A DNA stretch of 64,000 nucleotides from positions 62,001 through 126,000 of the forward strand of contig CAYNHF010000034.1 of NCBI GenBank assembly GCA_964397045.1, in the 5' to 3' direction. The notes under the pieces are model-generated. The model made no database searches. It was not told where the DNA came from and saw only the letters and a list, made by a program, of their open reading frames with translations. A program made the position numbers and the translations under genes. Shown in pieces: positions 55,950-64,000 of this stretch. Numbering within the stretch: position 1 is the stretch's first letter; every line of letters begins with the position of its first letter. This stretch comes from CAYNHF01 sp964397045 (GTDB lineage Bacteria; Actinomycetota; Acidimicrobiia; Spongiisociales; UBA5794).

Positions 55950-57464
55950 TCAGCCGAATTCGACGCCTTGAGCGAGCGGCAGATCGGTACTCCAGTTGAT
56001 GGTCACCGTCTGACGGCGCATGTAAGCCTTCCAGGAGTCCGACCCTGACTCGCGGCCGCCGCCGGTCTCCTTCTCGCCTCCGAACGCCCCGCCGATCTCG
56101 GCCCCAGAGGTGCCGATGTTCACGTTGGCGATACCGCAGTCTGACCCTTCGGCAGACAGGAATCGCTCGGCACTGCGCATCGAATCGGTGAAGATCGCAG
56201 AAGACAGCCCCTGGCGCACACCATTGTGGGTGGCAAGTGCATGATCGAAGCCGTCGACTTCGATCAACCACATCACGGGACCGAACGTCTCTTCCTGGAC
56301 GATCGCCGCATCCGCCGGGATCCGCATCAACGTGGGTTCGAAAAAGTAGCCGGGCCGGTCCAGCTGGTGGCCGCCGTACAGCAGCTCGCCACCCTGTTCC
56401 AAGCCGATCTCAACCGCCGCCTTGGCAGTGTCGATCGCCGCTTGATCGATGAGCGGTCCCATCAGGCTATCGGGATCGAGCGGATCGCCGATGTTGATGT
56501 GGGCGTAGGCCTCGGTCAGGCGCTTCGCCATGACGTCTGCAATGTCGCGGTGGACGATCAGGCGCCGGAGGCTCGTGCACCGTTGCCCCGCGGTTCCTGC
56601 AGCTGCAAACAGTGCGGCCCGCACCGCGAGATCCATATCGGCATCGTCCATGGCGACGATTGCGTTGTTGCCTCCTAACTCGAGCAAAGAACGCCCGAGG
56701 CGCGAGGCCACGCTGGTCCCGATCGTCACACCCATGCGGGTCGACCCTGTGGCAGATATCAACGGGAGCCTGGGATCAGCCACCATGGGACCGCCGACCT
56801 CTTCCCTACCGCCGACTGCCAGGTTGAACACCCCTTCGAAACCGGTCCCTGCCATCACTTCATGGCAGATCTTCGTGGTCGCGATCGCGCTGAAGGGTAC
56901 GGCGTGTGAAGGTTTCCAGATCATGGTGTCGCCACACACGGCCGCGATGAACGCATTCCACGACCACACCGCCACGGGGAAGTTGAACGCTGTGATGATG
57001 CCGATGGGACCGAGCGGATGCCACTGCTCATACATCCGGTGGCGGGGACGCTCTGAGGTCATCGTCAGGCCGTACAACTGCCGGCTGAGACCTACGGAGA
57101 AGTCGGCAATATCAATCGCCTCCTGCACTTCGCCCTCTCCCTCGGCAAGAATCTTGCCCATCTCCATGGACACCAGAGCGCCGAGCGGCTTCTTGTAGTC
57201 ACGCAGGGCGTTGCCGATCTGGCGCACGTAGTCTCCCCGCTTGGGTGCGGGCAGCATTCGCCACTCCTGGAACGTCTCTTCGGCCGCAACGACGGCTGCC
57301 TCGTAGTTGGCGCGGGAGGCCTGTGTCAGCGTGCCGATGGGCGCATTGGTGGCTGGGTTCCCACTCACGAGAGGCGAGCCATCTGCTTCGAGCCAGCCTC
57401 CGGCATAGGCTCCTGAGGTGTGATCATCAAGCCCGAGCGCGCCGAAGATGCCGTCGCGATTCAC
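55950..57464 (-). CDS. Aldehyde dehydrogenase, ALDH7 / L-piperidine-6-carboxylate (aminoadipate semialdehyde) dehydrogenase type
   Basis: 504 residues. NAD-binding and catalytic motifs are intact: GPIGIITAFNFPVAVWSWN, IWKPSHAVPFSAIA, LLELGGNNAIVAM (general-base Glu) and AGTAGQRCTSLRRLIVH with the catalytic Cys. The FNFPVAVWSWN and RCTSLRR patterns mark the ALDH7A1/AmaB branch, which works in lysine catabolism. The GTG start has a perfect AGGAGG eight bases upstream; the ATG-like codon at 57494 is therefore not needed. Followed by a terminator hairpin. Confidence 0.88.
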   Translation of the reverse strand: MNRDGIFGALGLDDHTSGAYAGGWLEADGSPLVSGNPATNAPIGTLTQASRANYEAAVVAAEETFQEWRMLPAPKRGDYVRQIGNALRDYKKPLGALVSMEMGKILAEGEGEVQEAIDIADFSVGLSRQLYGLTMTSERPRHRMYEQWHPLGPIGIITAFNFPVAVWSWNAFIAAVCGDTMIWKPSHAVPFSAIATTKICHEVMAGTGFEGVFNLAVGGREEVGGPMVADPRLPLISATGSTRMGVTIGTSVASRLGRSLLELGGNNAIVAMDDADMDLAVRAALFAAAGTAGQRCTSLRRLIVHRDIADVMAKRLTEAYAHINIGDPLDPDSLMGPLIDQAAIDTAKAAVEIGLEQGGELLYGGHQLDRPGYFFEPTLMRIPADAAIVQEETFGPVMWLIEVDGFDHALATHNGVRQGLSSAIFTDSMRSAERFLSAEGSDCGIANVNIGTSGAEIGGAFGGEKETGGGRESGSDSWKAYMRRQTVTINWSTDLPLAQGVEFG

Positions 57465-57536
57465 GTGAATCCTCCTGAAATCAGCCTTTAGCAACAGACG
57501 CTAGTCGTCGCGTCACCGGTGCTGATCGCCCGGCGA

Positions 57537-57917
57537 TCAGCGGGCCGCGATCACCTCGATCTCGACGTTCACTCCCAGCGGCAGGCCGGCAACCTCAACA
57601 GTGGAACGGGCTGGATCGGCGCCGTCGAACAGGGTCGCGTAGATGGCGTTGACTGCACCGAAGTTGCCCATGTCCGTGATGAAGACGGTGGTCTTCACCA
57701 CGTCCTGTGGGGTCATACCGAGTTCGTCGAGGATGGCTCCGAGGTTGGTGACGATCTGGTTCGCTTCGGCCTCGACGCCGCCGGCGGCCACCGACCCGGT
57801 CGCAGGGTCCACGCCCACCTGGCCGGAGATGAATACGAACCCGTTCGCTTCGGTGGCGATGGAGTACGGCCCGACGGGGCGTGGTGCGGCGGCAAGGTCG
57901 TGAATCTGCTTCGGCAT
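57537..57917 (-). CDS. ridA: RidA family (reactive imine/enamine deaminase)
   Basis: 126 residues from ATG 57917, with GGAGG upstream. FISGQVGVDPATG, VVKTTVFITDMGNF and the catalytic-site Arg/Glu in DPARSTVEVAGLPLGVNVEIE are classical RidA motifs. It hydrolyses reactive 2-aminoacrylate-type intermediates from PLP enzymes. It lies upstream of the ALDH on the same strand with a 70-base gap; the longer frame to 57977 runs into a repeat and is rejected. Confidence 0.92.
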   Translation of the reverse strand: MPKQIHDLAAAPRPVGPYSIATEANGFVFISGQVGVDPATGSVAAGGVEAEANQIVTNLGAILDELGMTPQDVVKTTVFITDMGNFGAVNAIYATLFDGADPARSTVEVAGLPLGVNVEIEVIAAR

Positions 57918-57931
57918 GGATCCTCCGGGGC

Positions 57932-58061
57932 TCACTTCGTGTTCCTGCGTTCTCAGCGGGGCTCTACACCGCCACAATACGCAAGAACGGAGAGGGTCCG
58001 ATCACTTCGTGTTCTTTGCCCTCAGCGTGGCTCTCCACCGCCGCAATACGCAACAGCGGGG
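57932..58061. repeat. Two tandem REP-like units, 70-base period
   Basis: TCACTTCGTGTTC starts both units (57932 and 58002); overall they are about 80 percent alike by eye. Each can fold, with GTTC-TGCGT at the left pairing with ACGCAAGAAC at the right and an inner GCGG/CCGC stem; the second unit is more degenerate. The same end sequence occurs in the hairpin at 55866-55913, so a small dispersed family may exist. Confidence 0.6.
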
Positions 58062-58080
58062 ACCACTCTGTCGAGGCAGG

Positions 58081-58437
58081 TCAGCAGAAGCTTTGTCCGC
58101 ACCCACAGGAGCGTTGTTCGCTGGGGTTCTCGATGGCGAAACCGCCGCCCTGGAGACCCATGTCCTTGAAATCGATGGAAGCGCCACCGACCATCTGGGC
58201 GCTCTCCTTGTCCACGACGACCCGAACCCCGTCCGTCTCACCGACAACGTCGTCCTGGCCGATCTCGGAATCGAAGTACATCTCGTAGGAGAAACCGCTG
58301 CACCCACCGGGGCGGACAGCCAGCCGGAGCGCCATCGACTCGTCACCTTCGGCAGAGATGAGTTCCTGGACTTTGGCGGCCGCGGCCGAGGTCAGCAGCA
58401 CGGGCTGGACGTCTGTGGTCGGTTCGTTGGTGATCAC
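58081..58437 (-). CDS. erpA: HesB/IscA-type iron-sulfur insertion protein (ErpA-like)
   Basis: 118 residues. LTSAAAAKVQELISAEGD, LAVRPGGCSGFSYEMYFD with the first Cys, GASIDFKDMGLQGGGFAIEN, and CGCGQSFC at the C-terminus give the three conserved cysteines. It accepts Fe-S clusters and passes them to targets. GTG start with AGGAGG eight bases before. It is divergent from mrp, another Fe-S carrier, across 119 bases. Confidence 0.9.
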   Translation of the reverse strand: MITNEPTTDVQPVLLTSAAAAKVQELISAEGDESMALRLAVRPGGCSGFSYEMYFDSEIGQDDVVGETDGVRVVVDKESAQMVGGASIDFKDMGLQGGGFAIENPSEQRSCGCGQSFC

Positions 58438-58544
58438 GTAACTGGCCTCCTGCGGCGTCGACCCTCAGATGGGCGGGTATGGAAAGGGCAGTATACGCAG
58501 GATTTACCCCTACGGGCGTAGTGATATTGCAATCGGCAGCAGCC

Positions 58545-58550
58545 TACGAT
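58545..58550 (+). promoter_or_regulatory. -10 box of mrp (leaderless)
   Basis: TACGAT followed by six bases and ATG 58557. It selects this start over the upstream in-frame codon at 58479. Confidence 0.45.
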
Positions 58551-58556
58551 GAGGCA

Positions 58557-59723
58557 ATGGTCGACCTCCCCACATCACAGGACATCGAGCAGGTACTGCG
58601 CGGTGTGATCGATCCCGAACTCGGCACCGATATCGTCGATCTGGGCATGTTCAAAGGCGTCCAATTCGAAGGCTCCGTTGCCACGATCAAGATCGCGCTC
58701 ACGATCGCGGCGTGCCCGATGCGTGACCAGATCGAGAACGATGTGGTGCGCAAGGTTCGTTCGCTGCCCGGCGTGACGGACGCCGTCGTCGAGGTCACCG
58801 CCATGAGTCCCGAAGAACGTGCATCGCTGATGAGCGTCGCTCGCAGGCACTCGCGCGATACGGCCGAACCCACCATGGTGAACCCGCTCACCCGCGTACT
58901 TGCCGTCTCCTCGGGCAAGGGTGGGGTCGGCAAGTCGTCACTGAGTGTGAACCTCGCGGTCGCGATCGCAGACCGAGGTCACGCGGTCGGTGTACTCGAT
59001 GCCGACATCTGGGGATTCTCGATTCCTCGAATGCTCGGTGCCGGCGAAACGCAGCTCCATGCCAACGATGACCACAAGATCGTTCCCGGAGTGGCGCAGG
59101 GCATCCACGTCATCTCCACCGGTCTCATCGTCGAAGATGAACAGACGGCCCTCATGTGGCGAGGTCTCATGCTGTCGAAAGCGCTCGAACAGTTCCTGCG
59201 TGATGTGGCCTGGCCCCAGGACCTCGACTACCTGATGCTCGACATGCCGCCCGGCACGGGTGACATCCAGATGGCACTGGCGCGCCTGCTCCCTCAGGCC
59301 GAGATGGTGGTCGTTACCACCCCGCAGCAGGCAGCGCAGAAGGTTGCAGCCCGCGTTGCCGACATGGCGCGGCGTTCCTTCATGCCGGTGGTGGGGGTCG
59401 TCGAGAACATGGCGGGTTTCACCACCGAGGACGGCAGGCACTATGCGCTCTTCGGCAGCGGAGGAGGTGCGACACTCGCAGAGGAGTTGGCGGTACCGCT
59501 GCTGGGGTCCGTGCCGCTCGATCCGTTCGTGGTCGAAGGTGGTGATGACGGCAACCCGGTGGTGCGGGCCCACCCCGATGCTCCAGCCGCGCATGCGATC
59601 AGCGCGGTGGCCGACCGCTTGATCGAGATGCTCCCTCCCGTTGAAGACGAGACGTGCACCTCACGAATCGCCATCCTCACCGACCAGCTCGAACGGATGG
59701 CTACTGCGTCACCAAAGGTCTGA
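58557..59723 (+). CDS. mrp: Mrp/NBP35-type iron-sulfur carrier ATPase (ApbC)
   Basis: 388 residues. Residues 1-90 are a MIP18/DUF59 domain (VLRGVIDPELGTDIVDLGMF). A deviant Walker A, SSGKGGVGKSSLSVNLA, with the ParA/Mrp Lys stands near residue 120, and LMLDMPPGTGDIQMAL is the Walker B region. The C-terminal CxxC that binds the bridging cluster in most family members is missing: ENMAGFTTEDGRHYALFGSG has none. The same loss may be common in actinobacterial Mrp. ATP-dependent Fe-S transfer is the expected role. Confidence 0.88.
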   Translation: MVDLPTSQDIEQVLRGVIDPELGTDIVDLGMFKGVQFEGSVATIKIALTIAACPMRDQIENDVVRKVRSLPGVTDAVVEVTAMSPEERASLMSVARRHSRDTAEPTMVNPLTRVLAVSSGKGGVGKSSLSVNLAVAIADRGHAVGVLDADIWGFSIPRMLGAGETQLHANDDHKIVPGVAQGIHVISTGLIVEDEQTALMWRGLMLSKALEQFLRDVAWPQDLDYLMLDMPPGTGDIQMALARLLPQAEMVVVTTPQQAAQKVAARVADMARRSFMPVVGVVENMAGFTTEDGRHYALFGSGGGATLAEELAVPLLGSVPLDPFVVEGGDDGNPVVRAHPDAPAAHAISAVADRLIEMLPPVEDETCTSRIAILTDQLERMATASPKV

Positions 59724-59728
59724 ACCGC

Positions 59729-60502
59729 TCAAGCCGGACTCACCCGTACCGCGCCCGACTCATCCTTACTCAGGATCACTCGACCCTCCTGAGCCAGCTT
59801 GCGGAGCTGCACGTCTACCTGGAGCGAAGCCGCAATCTGGAGCTCAGGAGAGACATCGCGATATACGATTCGCACGATATCGAGCGAGGTCTCCGCGCCT
59901 GCACCGACGGCAGCGACGATCTGAGTCTCGCGCTCGAGGCGGTGTTCGATGTATTCGGTGATCGCCTGCGAGGCTTCCGGGATCTGCGGCCCGTGCCCCG
60001 GGTACAGGTGTCGCGGCGCTATCGATTCCACCCTCCGCAGCGACTGGAGGTACGCCGCCGCGTCCTCCAGGATCACGGTCGAACCACCCATGATGTGATC
60101 ACCGGTGAACAGTACGTCGCCCAGCCGGTAACAGAGATGGTCCGGGGTGTGCCCCGGGGTGTGGACGGCGACGAGCGCCGTCTCGCCGACCTCGAGCATG
60201 TCGCCGTCTCCGAGGGTATGGGTGGGCTCGAACTCGGGACCGGCCGCGTAGCCCAGCACCGGTACGCCAAGGCGCCCGCCGAGTAAGTTCGCCGCCGGCG
60301 CGTGGTCTGGGTGGGTGTGGGTCACCAGCACTGCCAGTGGCGTATGAGCGGCGACCGCTCGCTCGATCGCGACGACGTGTTCCTCGATGACCGGCCCCGG
60401 ATCCAGGACGACGGCCGTCCCTGCGGATGAAATGACGTAACTGTTGGTGCCCGGTCCCGTGAACGGACCGGGGTTGGGGGCCAGCACCAGATCAACGCGC
60501 AT
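59729..60502 (-). CDS. Metallo-beta-lactamase fold hydrolase (glyoxalase II-like)
   Basis: 257 residues. THTHPDHAPAANL is the HxHxDH metal site, followed by HTPGHTPDH, TGDHIMGG and LYPGHGPQI, the third and fourth ligand sets. This is the LACTB2-like branch. Substrate unknown; a thioester or nucleic-acid hydrolase is possible. Its start overlaps the end of the Nudix gene by 11 bases, so the two are co-translated. Confidence 0.87.
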   Translation of the reverse strand: MRVDLVLAPNPGPFTGPGTNSYVISSAGTAVVLDPGPVIEEHVVAIERAVAAHTPLAVLVTHTHPDHAPAANLLGGRLGVPVLGYAAGPEFEPTHTLGDGDMLEVGETALVAVHTPGHTPDHLCYRLGDVLFTGDHIMGGSTVILEDAAAYLQSLRRVESIAPRHLYPGHGPQIPEASQAITEYIEHRLERETQIVAAVGAGAETSLDIVRIVYRDVSPELQIAASLQVDVQLRKLAQEGRVILSKDESGAVRVSPA

Positions 60503-61301
60503 CGTTTGCGCTTCCCGCTGGTCGCATCCTGGTGATCGCCTCCATCATTGCGGGGTCGGGAGGCAGATCCTTCAGATCATCAAACCCGGGATCGCCGGGG
60601 ACGACGACCTCGATGGTGTCTCCCTCCGGCCGCAAACGGGGGCGAAGCGCCACGACGGGCCCAAGGCCGCCGACGCGGACGAGGAACTCCTCGACATGGT
60701 GACCGCCGGCCAGGCCGTGCAAGGTATGGATCGTGGGAGGCGCCATGCGCCACCGCCCCGCTGTAGCTGCATCGATCGCGACCCGCGGGGCCACCCATTC
60801 TGCGGCGTCTATCTCTGTGCCGTCCGGTTCGGCGAGCGCTCCGGGCGGTGCGGGGGCCACGAAGAAGTGGGTATCGAATCGCTTCGGGATCATCGTTGGT
60901 GTAACCCAGTTGGCGAAGTGGACCAGACGGTCGGCGGCGAAGGTGACCCCGGCCATCGATGCCACCGCGTAGACCTCAGATCCCTCGGGTCGCAGCGCTC
61001 CCGACGCGGCCGCGACCGGATCCGCCGTCAACCAAATCCCAACCTCTTCCACGAGTTCACGCACCCCGGCCGCCATTACGGGCTGGAGTTCGGGCGGGGC
61101 CCCTGGCAGGAGCCTGCGGGCCAGAGGACTCGAGTCGATCGGATCGACCGTCCCCCCCGGGAAGACCCAGGCAGATGGCATTACCGAGGAAGATCGGGAT
61201 CGACGCACCATCAGGACTTCCATCGTCACTTCGTCGCGTAGCAGACACACCGTCGCCGCAGGGCGAGCGGGCGGGATCTCGGTCTCGGGCTGCGCCGTCA
61301 C
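60492..61301 (-). CDS. Nudix hydrolase (NUDT19-like)
   Basis: 269 residues from GTG 61301. The Nudix region reads SAWVFPGGTVDPID with the box end VRELVEEVGI after an insertion; the core REXXEE residues that bind Mg are intact. Long Nudix proteins of this type act on CoA or similar nucleotides in NUDT19 relatives, but the substrate here is inference. GTG overlaps the fxsA stop (GTGA). Confidence 0.82.
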   Translation of the reverse strand: MTAQPETEIPPARPAATVCLLRDEVTMEVLMVRRSRSSSVMPSAWVFPGGTVDPIDSSPLARRLLPGAPPELQPVMAAGVRELVEEVGIWLTADPVAAASGALRPEGSEVYAVASMAGVTFAADRLVHFANWVTPTMIPKRFDTHFFVAPAPPGALAEPDGTEIDAAEWVAPRVAIDAATAGRWRMAPPTIHTLHGLAGGHHVEEFLVRVGGLGPVVALRPRLRPEGDTIEVVVPGDPGFDDLKDLPPDPAMMEAITRMRPAGSANDAR

Positions 61302-61678
61302 AGCGTGATGATGCGGCCCGGCGAGTAGCGAGCGATCGCCCACAGCCGGATACGCTCGCGGACCGCGGGAATCAGCAGGGCCAACCCGATCGCGTCGGTG
61401 AGAAACCCGGGAGTGACGAGCAGCGTCCCGGCGACCAGGATCATGGCGCCGTGGGCCAATTGCGCAGCGGGGAAGTTCCCGGACGCGAACTCCGACGTGA
61501 GGCTCACCCAGGTTGCCCGCCCCTGACGGGTGACCAGCGTGGCACCGGCAAAGGCGGTGAGGAGCACGATCGCCAGGGTCATGCCGAGCCCGATCTGGGA
61601 GCCGATCATGACGAAGAGTGCGATCTCGATGAGCGGGGTCACCACGAAGATCAGGAACAGGATGGGGCGCAATCTCAC
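61298..61678 (-). CDS. fxsA: FxsA family membrane protein
   Basis: 126 residues from GTG 61678. The N-terminal PILFLIFVVTPLIEIALFVM and the GMTLAIVLLTAFAGATLVTR segment, then LVAGTLLVTPGFLTDAIGLA, are FxsA signatures; three to four membrane helices and a basic tail. FxsA in E. coli affects phage exclusion; the general role is unknown. Leaderless GTG: TATCCT, seven bases. First of a three-gene operon with the Nudix and MBL genes. Confidence 0.87.
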   Translation of the reverse strand: MRLRPILFLIFVVTPLIEIALFVMIGSQIGLGMTLAIVLLTAFAGATLVTRQGRATWVSLTSEFASGNFPAAQLAHGAMILVAGTLLVTPGFLTDAIGLALLIPAVRERIRLWAIARYSPGRIITL

Positions 61679-61685
61679 GGAGGAG

Positions 61686-61691
61686 AGGATA
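61686..61691 (-). promoter_or_regulatory. -10 box of fxsA (leaderless)
   Basis: TATCCT on the minus strand, seven bases before GTG 61678; a mirror copy of the selA -10 box ten bases away. Confidence 0.5.
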
Positions 61692-61701
61692 CCGGTACCT
61701 C

Positions 61702-61707
61702 TATCCT
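61702..61707 (+). promoter_or_regulatory. -10 box of selA (leaderless)
   Basis: TATCCT followed by seven bases and ATG 61715; no Shine-Dalgarno. Its -10 is identical to that of the divergent fxsA, so the two promoters overlap closely. Confidence 0.5.
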
Positions 61708-61714
61708 GCGCCAC

Positions 61715-63055
61715 ATGGACCCACGAGAACTCCCTTCGGTCGACGCGTTGGCGAACCAACTCGACGCAACAATCTCGGGCAGGGTTGCCCGGACGATCCT
61801 GCTGATCGTCGCCCGCGACGCGCTCGAGGAGGCTCGCGGCAAGCTCGCCGCAGGCGACAGCGTCGACATCGCTGATCTCGGGCACGAACGCGCTCGACTG
61901 CTGTCGCAGAGCCGGCCGCAGCGGGTGATCAACGCCACCGGAGTGCTCCTCCACACCAACCTCGGACGAGCTCCCATCCCGCCACGAGCCGCCACAGCCG
62001 CCACAGCGCAGGCCACCGGCTATGGCAACGTCGAGTTTGACGTCACGACCGGACATCGAGGCAAGCGGGGAAACTACGTCAACGCGCTGCTGGCGAGCAT
62101 CACCGGAGCCGAAGCCGCCCTCGTCGTCAACAACAACGCCGGCGCCTTGCTCCTGTCCTTGGCGGCACTGGCCGGATCAGGGAACGTCGTCGTTTCTCGA
62201 GGCGAACTCATCGAAATCGGCGGCTCGTTCCGGCTACCAAGCCTGATGGCCTCGAGCGGGGCGGCCCTGCTCGAGGTCGGCACCACCAACCGCACCCGGC
62301 TCGCCGACTACGAAGCGGTCGTCGACCAAGCCGCCCTGCTGCTCAAAGTGCATCCTTCGAACTACCGTGTCGAAGGCTTCACCGAGGAGACGGACTGGGA
62401 GGAGCTGGCAACCCTCGCAGCGACACACCGGCTTCCGTTCGTTGCGGACGTTGGCAGTGGACTCCTCGACACCAGGACCCCCTGGCTCGACGGTCCACCT
62501 CCTCCCTGGCTCAGCGGCGAGCCGGGCGTACGCCAGACCCTCGAGCAGGGTGCCGGGGTCGTGCTGTTCAGCGGAGACAAGCTGCTCGGCGGGCCCCAGG
62601 CAGGCCTGGTGGTGGGTGACTCCGGCTGGATCGAGGCGATGGCCCGCCACCCGCTGGCGCGGGCGCTGCGTATCGACGCGGCTTCGTCGGCTGCCCTCGC
62701 CGTGATCCTGGAGGCGTACGCTGCCGGAGCAGGTGCCGCCATCCCCTTCTGGAGAATGGCGTCCCTCAGCTACGTCGAACTCGAGATCCGTCACCAGGAG
62801 TTGCTGGCTGCGTCGGGCGCCGAGGGCAAGATCGTCGACTCCGAGTCCGTGCCCGGCGCGGGTTCAGTGCCTGGCGCCACCATCCCATCTCCTGCCATCC
62901 AGATCGATGCGCCTGCAGACGACGCCTGGCGCAGGCTGGCAGCGGCTCCCACCCCCGTCATCGGGCGCCGTAGCGGCGGCGCACTGATGGTCGACCTCCG
63001 CAGCGTCGACCCCGCAGACGATCGCGTGGTCCTCGACGCACTCCGGGCTGTCTGA
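61715..63055 (+). CDS. selA: L-seryl-tRNA(Sec) selenium transferase
   Basis: 446 residues, normal length. RVINATGVLLHTNLGRAPIP, YGNVEFDVTTGHRGKR, AALVVNNNAGALLL, LIEIGGSFRLP and the PLP-lysine motif LFSGDKLLGGPQAG are all SelA signatures. Converts Ser-tRNA(Sec) to Sec-tRNA(Sec) using selenophosphate from SelD. selB starts five bases after its stop. Neither selD nor selC (tRNA-Sec) is visible in the window. The start was set by the leaderless -10 box; longer forward frames overlap the Nudix and fxsA genes. Confidence 0.95.
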   Translation: MDPRELPSVDALANQLDATISGRVARTILLIVARDALEEARGKLAAGDSVDIADLGHERARLLSQSRPQRVINATGVLLHTNLGRAPIPPRAATAATAQATGYGNVEFDVTTGHRGKRGNYVNALLASITGAEAALVVNNNAGALLLSLAALAGSGNVVVSRGELIEIGGSFRLPSLMASSGAALLEVGTTNRTRLADYEAVVDQAALLLKVHPSNYRVEGFTEETDWEELATLAATHRLPFVADVGSGLLDTRTPWLDGPPPPWLSGEPGVRQTLEQGAGVVLFSGDKLLGGPQAGLVVGDSGWIEAMARHPLARALRIDAASSAALAVILEAYAAGAGAAIPFWRMASLSYVELEIRHQELLAASGAEGKIVDSESVPGAGSVPGATIPSPAIQIDAPADDAWRRLAAAPTPVIGRRSGGALMVDLRSVDPADDRVVLDALRAV

Positions 63056-63059
63056 CGCC

Positions 63060-64000
63060 GTGCCGATCATCGGGACCGCCGGCCACGTCGACCACGGCAA
63101 ATCGACGCTCGTGACCGCGTTGACCGGCCGCGACCCCGATCGCTGGGCTGAGGAGAAGTCGCGCGGCCTCACCATCGATCTCGGCTTCGCGTGGACGGAT
63201 CTCGCTGACGGAACTGAGGTCGGTTTCGTCGACGTACCGGGCCATGAGCGGTTCATCAAGAACATGCTGGCCGGGGTGGGGGACCTCGATGTGGCGCTGC
63301 TCGTCGTGGCAGCGGACGAGGGGTGGATGCCCCAGACCGAGGAGCATGTCGTCGTACTCGACCTACTCGAGATGTACCACGGCGTCATCGCCGTGACCCG
63401 CACCGATCTCGTCGACAGCGACACCGTCGAATTGGCGCAGCTCGAGATCCAAGATGCTGTCAGCGGAACCTCGCTGGAGGAATGGCCCGTCGTCCCGGTC
63501 TCCGCTCCAACCGAGCGCGGCTTGACCGATCTCACCGAAGCGCTCGTCTCACAGCTCGAGGCTGCAGGCGTGGCTCCGGACGTCGGACGCCCCAGATTGT
63601 GGATCGACCGGGCGTTCACGATCTCGGGTGCCGGCGCGGTCGTCACCGGCACCCTGGTCGGGGGAGTTGTATCCACCGGCGACGAGTTGGAGCTGTGGCC
63701 GGGCGCAGGCAGGGCGAGGGTACGCGCGATCCAATCCCATGAGGCAGATCTCGCATCCATCGAACCGGGCAGACGGACCGCGTTCAACCTCACCGGCGTG
63801 GATCATGATGATCTTGCCCGCGGCACCTGCCTGGCCGCACCGGGAACGCTGCGTGCCAGCCGAAAACTCGTCGTCTCGCTGCAGCCGGTTCGTGGACTCG
63901 AAAGGGAGCTGTCCGATCGCGGTGCCTACCAACTCCACGTCGGCAGTGGGGCCTGGCCGGTCGACCTCCGAATTCTTGTTGAGGCGGGTCCCGGTCGAGT
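63060..64000 (+). CDS. selB: Selenocysteine-specific elongation factor, 5' part (cut by window end)
   Basis: 313 residues are visible from GTG 63060. GTPase motifs: GHVDHGKST (G1), DVPGHERFIKNMLAG (G3) and AVTRTDLVD, which occupies the G4 site with Arg in place of the usual Lys. Domain II begins around RAFTISGAGAVVTGTL. The winged-helix domains that bind SECIS lie beyond the window. It delivers Sec-tRNA to the UGA; with selA it proves Sec coding in this genome. Confidence 0.95.
   Translation, partial: MPIIGTAGHVDHGKSTLVTALTGRDPDRWAEEKSRGLTIDLGFAWTDLADGTEVGFVDVPGHERFIKNMLAGVGDLDVALLVVAADEGWMPQTEEHVVVLDLLEMYHGVIAVTRTDLVDSDTVELAQLEIQDAVSGTSLEEWPVVPVSAPTERGLTDLTEALVSQLEAAGVAPDVGRPRLWIDRAFTISGAGAVVTGTLVGGVVSTGDELELWPGAGRARVRAIQSHEADLASIEPGRRTAFNLTGVDHDDLARGTCLAAPGTLRASRKLVVSLQPVRGLERELSDRGAYQLHVGSGAWPVDLRILVEAGPGR

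Noticed and set aside
60959..61714. N-terminal extension of selA by about 250 residues
   Set aside because: It runs antisense through the Nudix and fxsA genes; SelA similarity begins at 61715, behind a clear -10 box.

Overview
High-GC actinobacterial chromosome. The case for Actinomycetota rests on a giant DivIVA-domain coiled-coil protein, a GlnA2-like glutamine synthetase followed by a GlnR-like regulator, GlnII, a LeuDH/BCDH block, and the density of genes whose start codon lies 6-7 bases behind a TANNNT -10 box (leaderless transcripts). A deep-branching class such as Acidimicrobiia would fit, but that is inference. Density is normal for a chromosome, with many ATGA/TGATG/GTGA overlaps. 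There are no rRNA genes, CRISPR arrays, intact insertion sequences or phage genes.

Layout. 1-1.1 kb is decayed: a 3' piece of an alpha/beta hydrolase abuts an IS481-like transposase piece. 1.1-5.5 kb holds a small unknown gene, a DUF389 membrane protein, a UGA-interrupted gene that reads as a selenoprotein with a SECIS-like hairpin, a pirin, and a thioredoxin-like lipoprotein/CcdA-like pair. 5.6-11 kb holds an acyl-CoA ligase, a sulfate activation pair (fused ATP sulfurylase/APS kinase plus a CysQ-like phosphatase) and a D-2-hydroxyacid dehydrogenase. 11-15.4 kb is one 1447-residue DivIVA-type filament gene. 15.5-28.6 kb is central carbon metabolism (ATP-PEPCK, class I FBP aldolase, phosphohexomutase, GlpD, Acs) plus an esterase, a cation-chloride/amino-acid type transporter and a propeller lipoprotein. 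28.7-29.0 kb holds tRNA-Glu, tRNA-Asp and tRNA-Phe.

29.2-45 kb: a cytidylate-kinase-like protein, two unknown genes, a branched-chain amino acid catabolic pair (LeuDH and a fused E1 alpha-beta), a GNAT protein, glycolate oxidase glcDEF, a GT-C-like membrane protein, hydantoinase hyuA/hyuB and a Nfu N-domain protein. 45-51.6 kb: an O-antigen-ligase-like protein, a membrane-anchored protein, moaA and a folate cluster that includes a FolK-FolE fusion. 51.6-55.9 kb: nitrogen assimilation (GlnII divergent from GlnA2-GlnR) and PPK2. 56-61.7 kb: an ALDH7-type dehydrogenase, RidA, ErpA-like and Mrp Fe-S proteins, a metallo-hydrolase, a Nudix hydrolase and FxsA. 61.7-64 kb: selA and the 5' part of selB.

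Main point: selA/selB at the right end supply the Sec machinery needed to read the UGA at 2858-2860 in the small gene at the left end. That UGA is followed by a perfect 7-bp stem with a GGUC loop at the spacing expected for a bacterial SECIS. A conventional gene caller would miss or split this gene.
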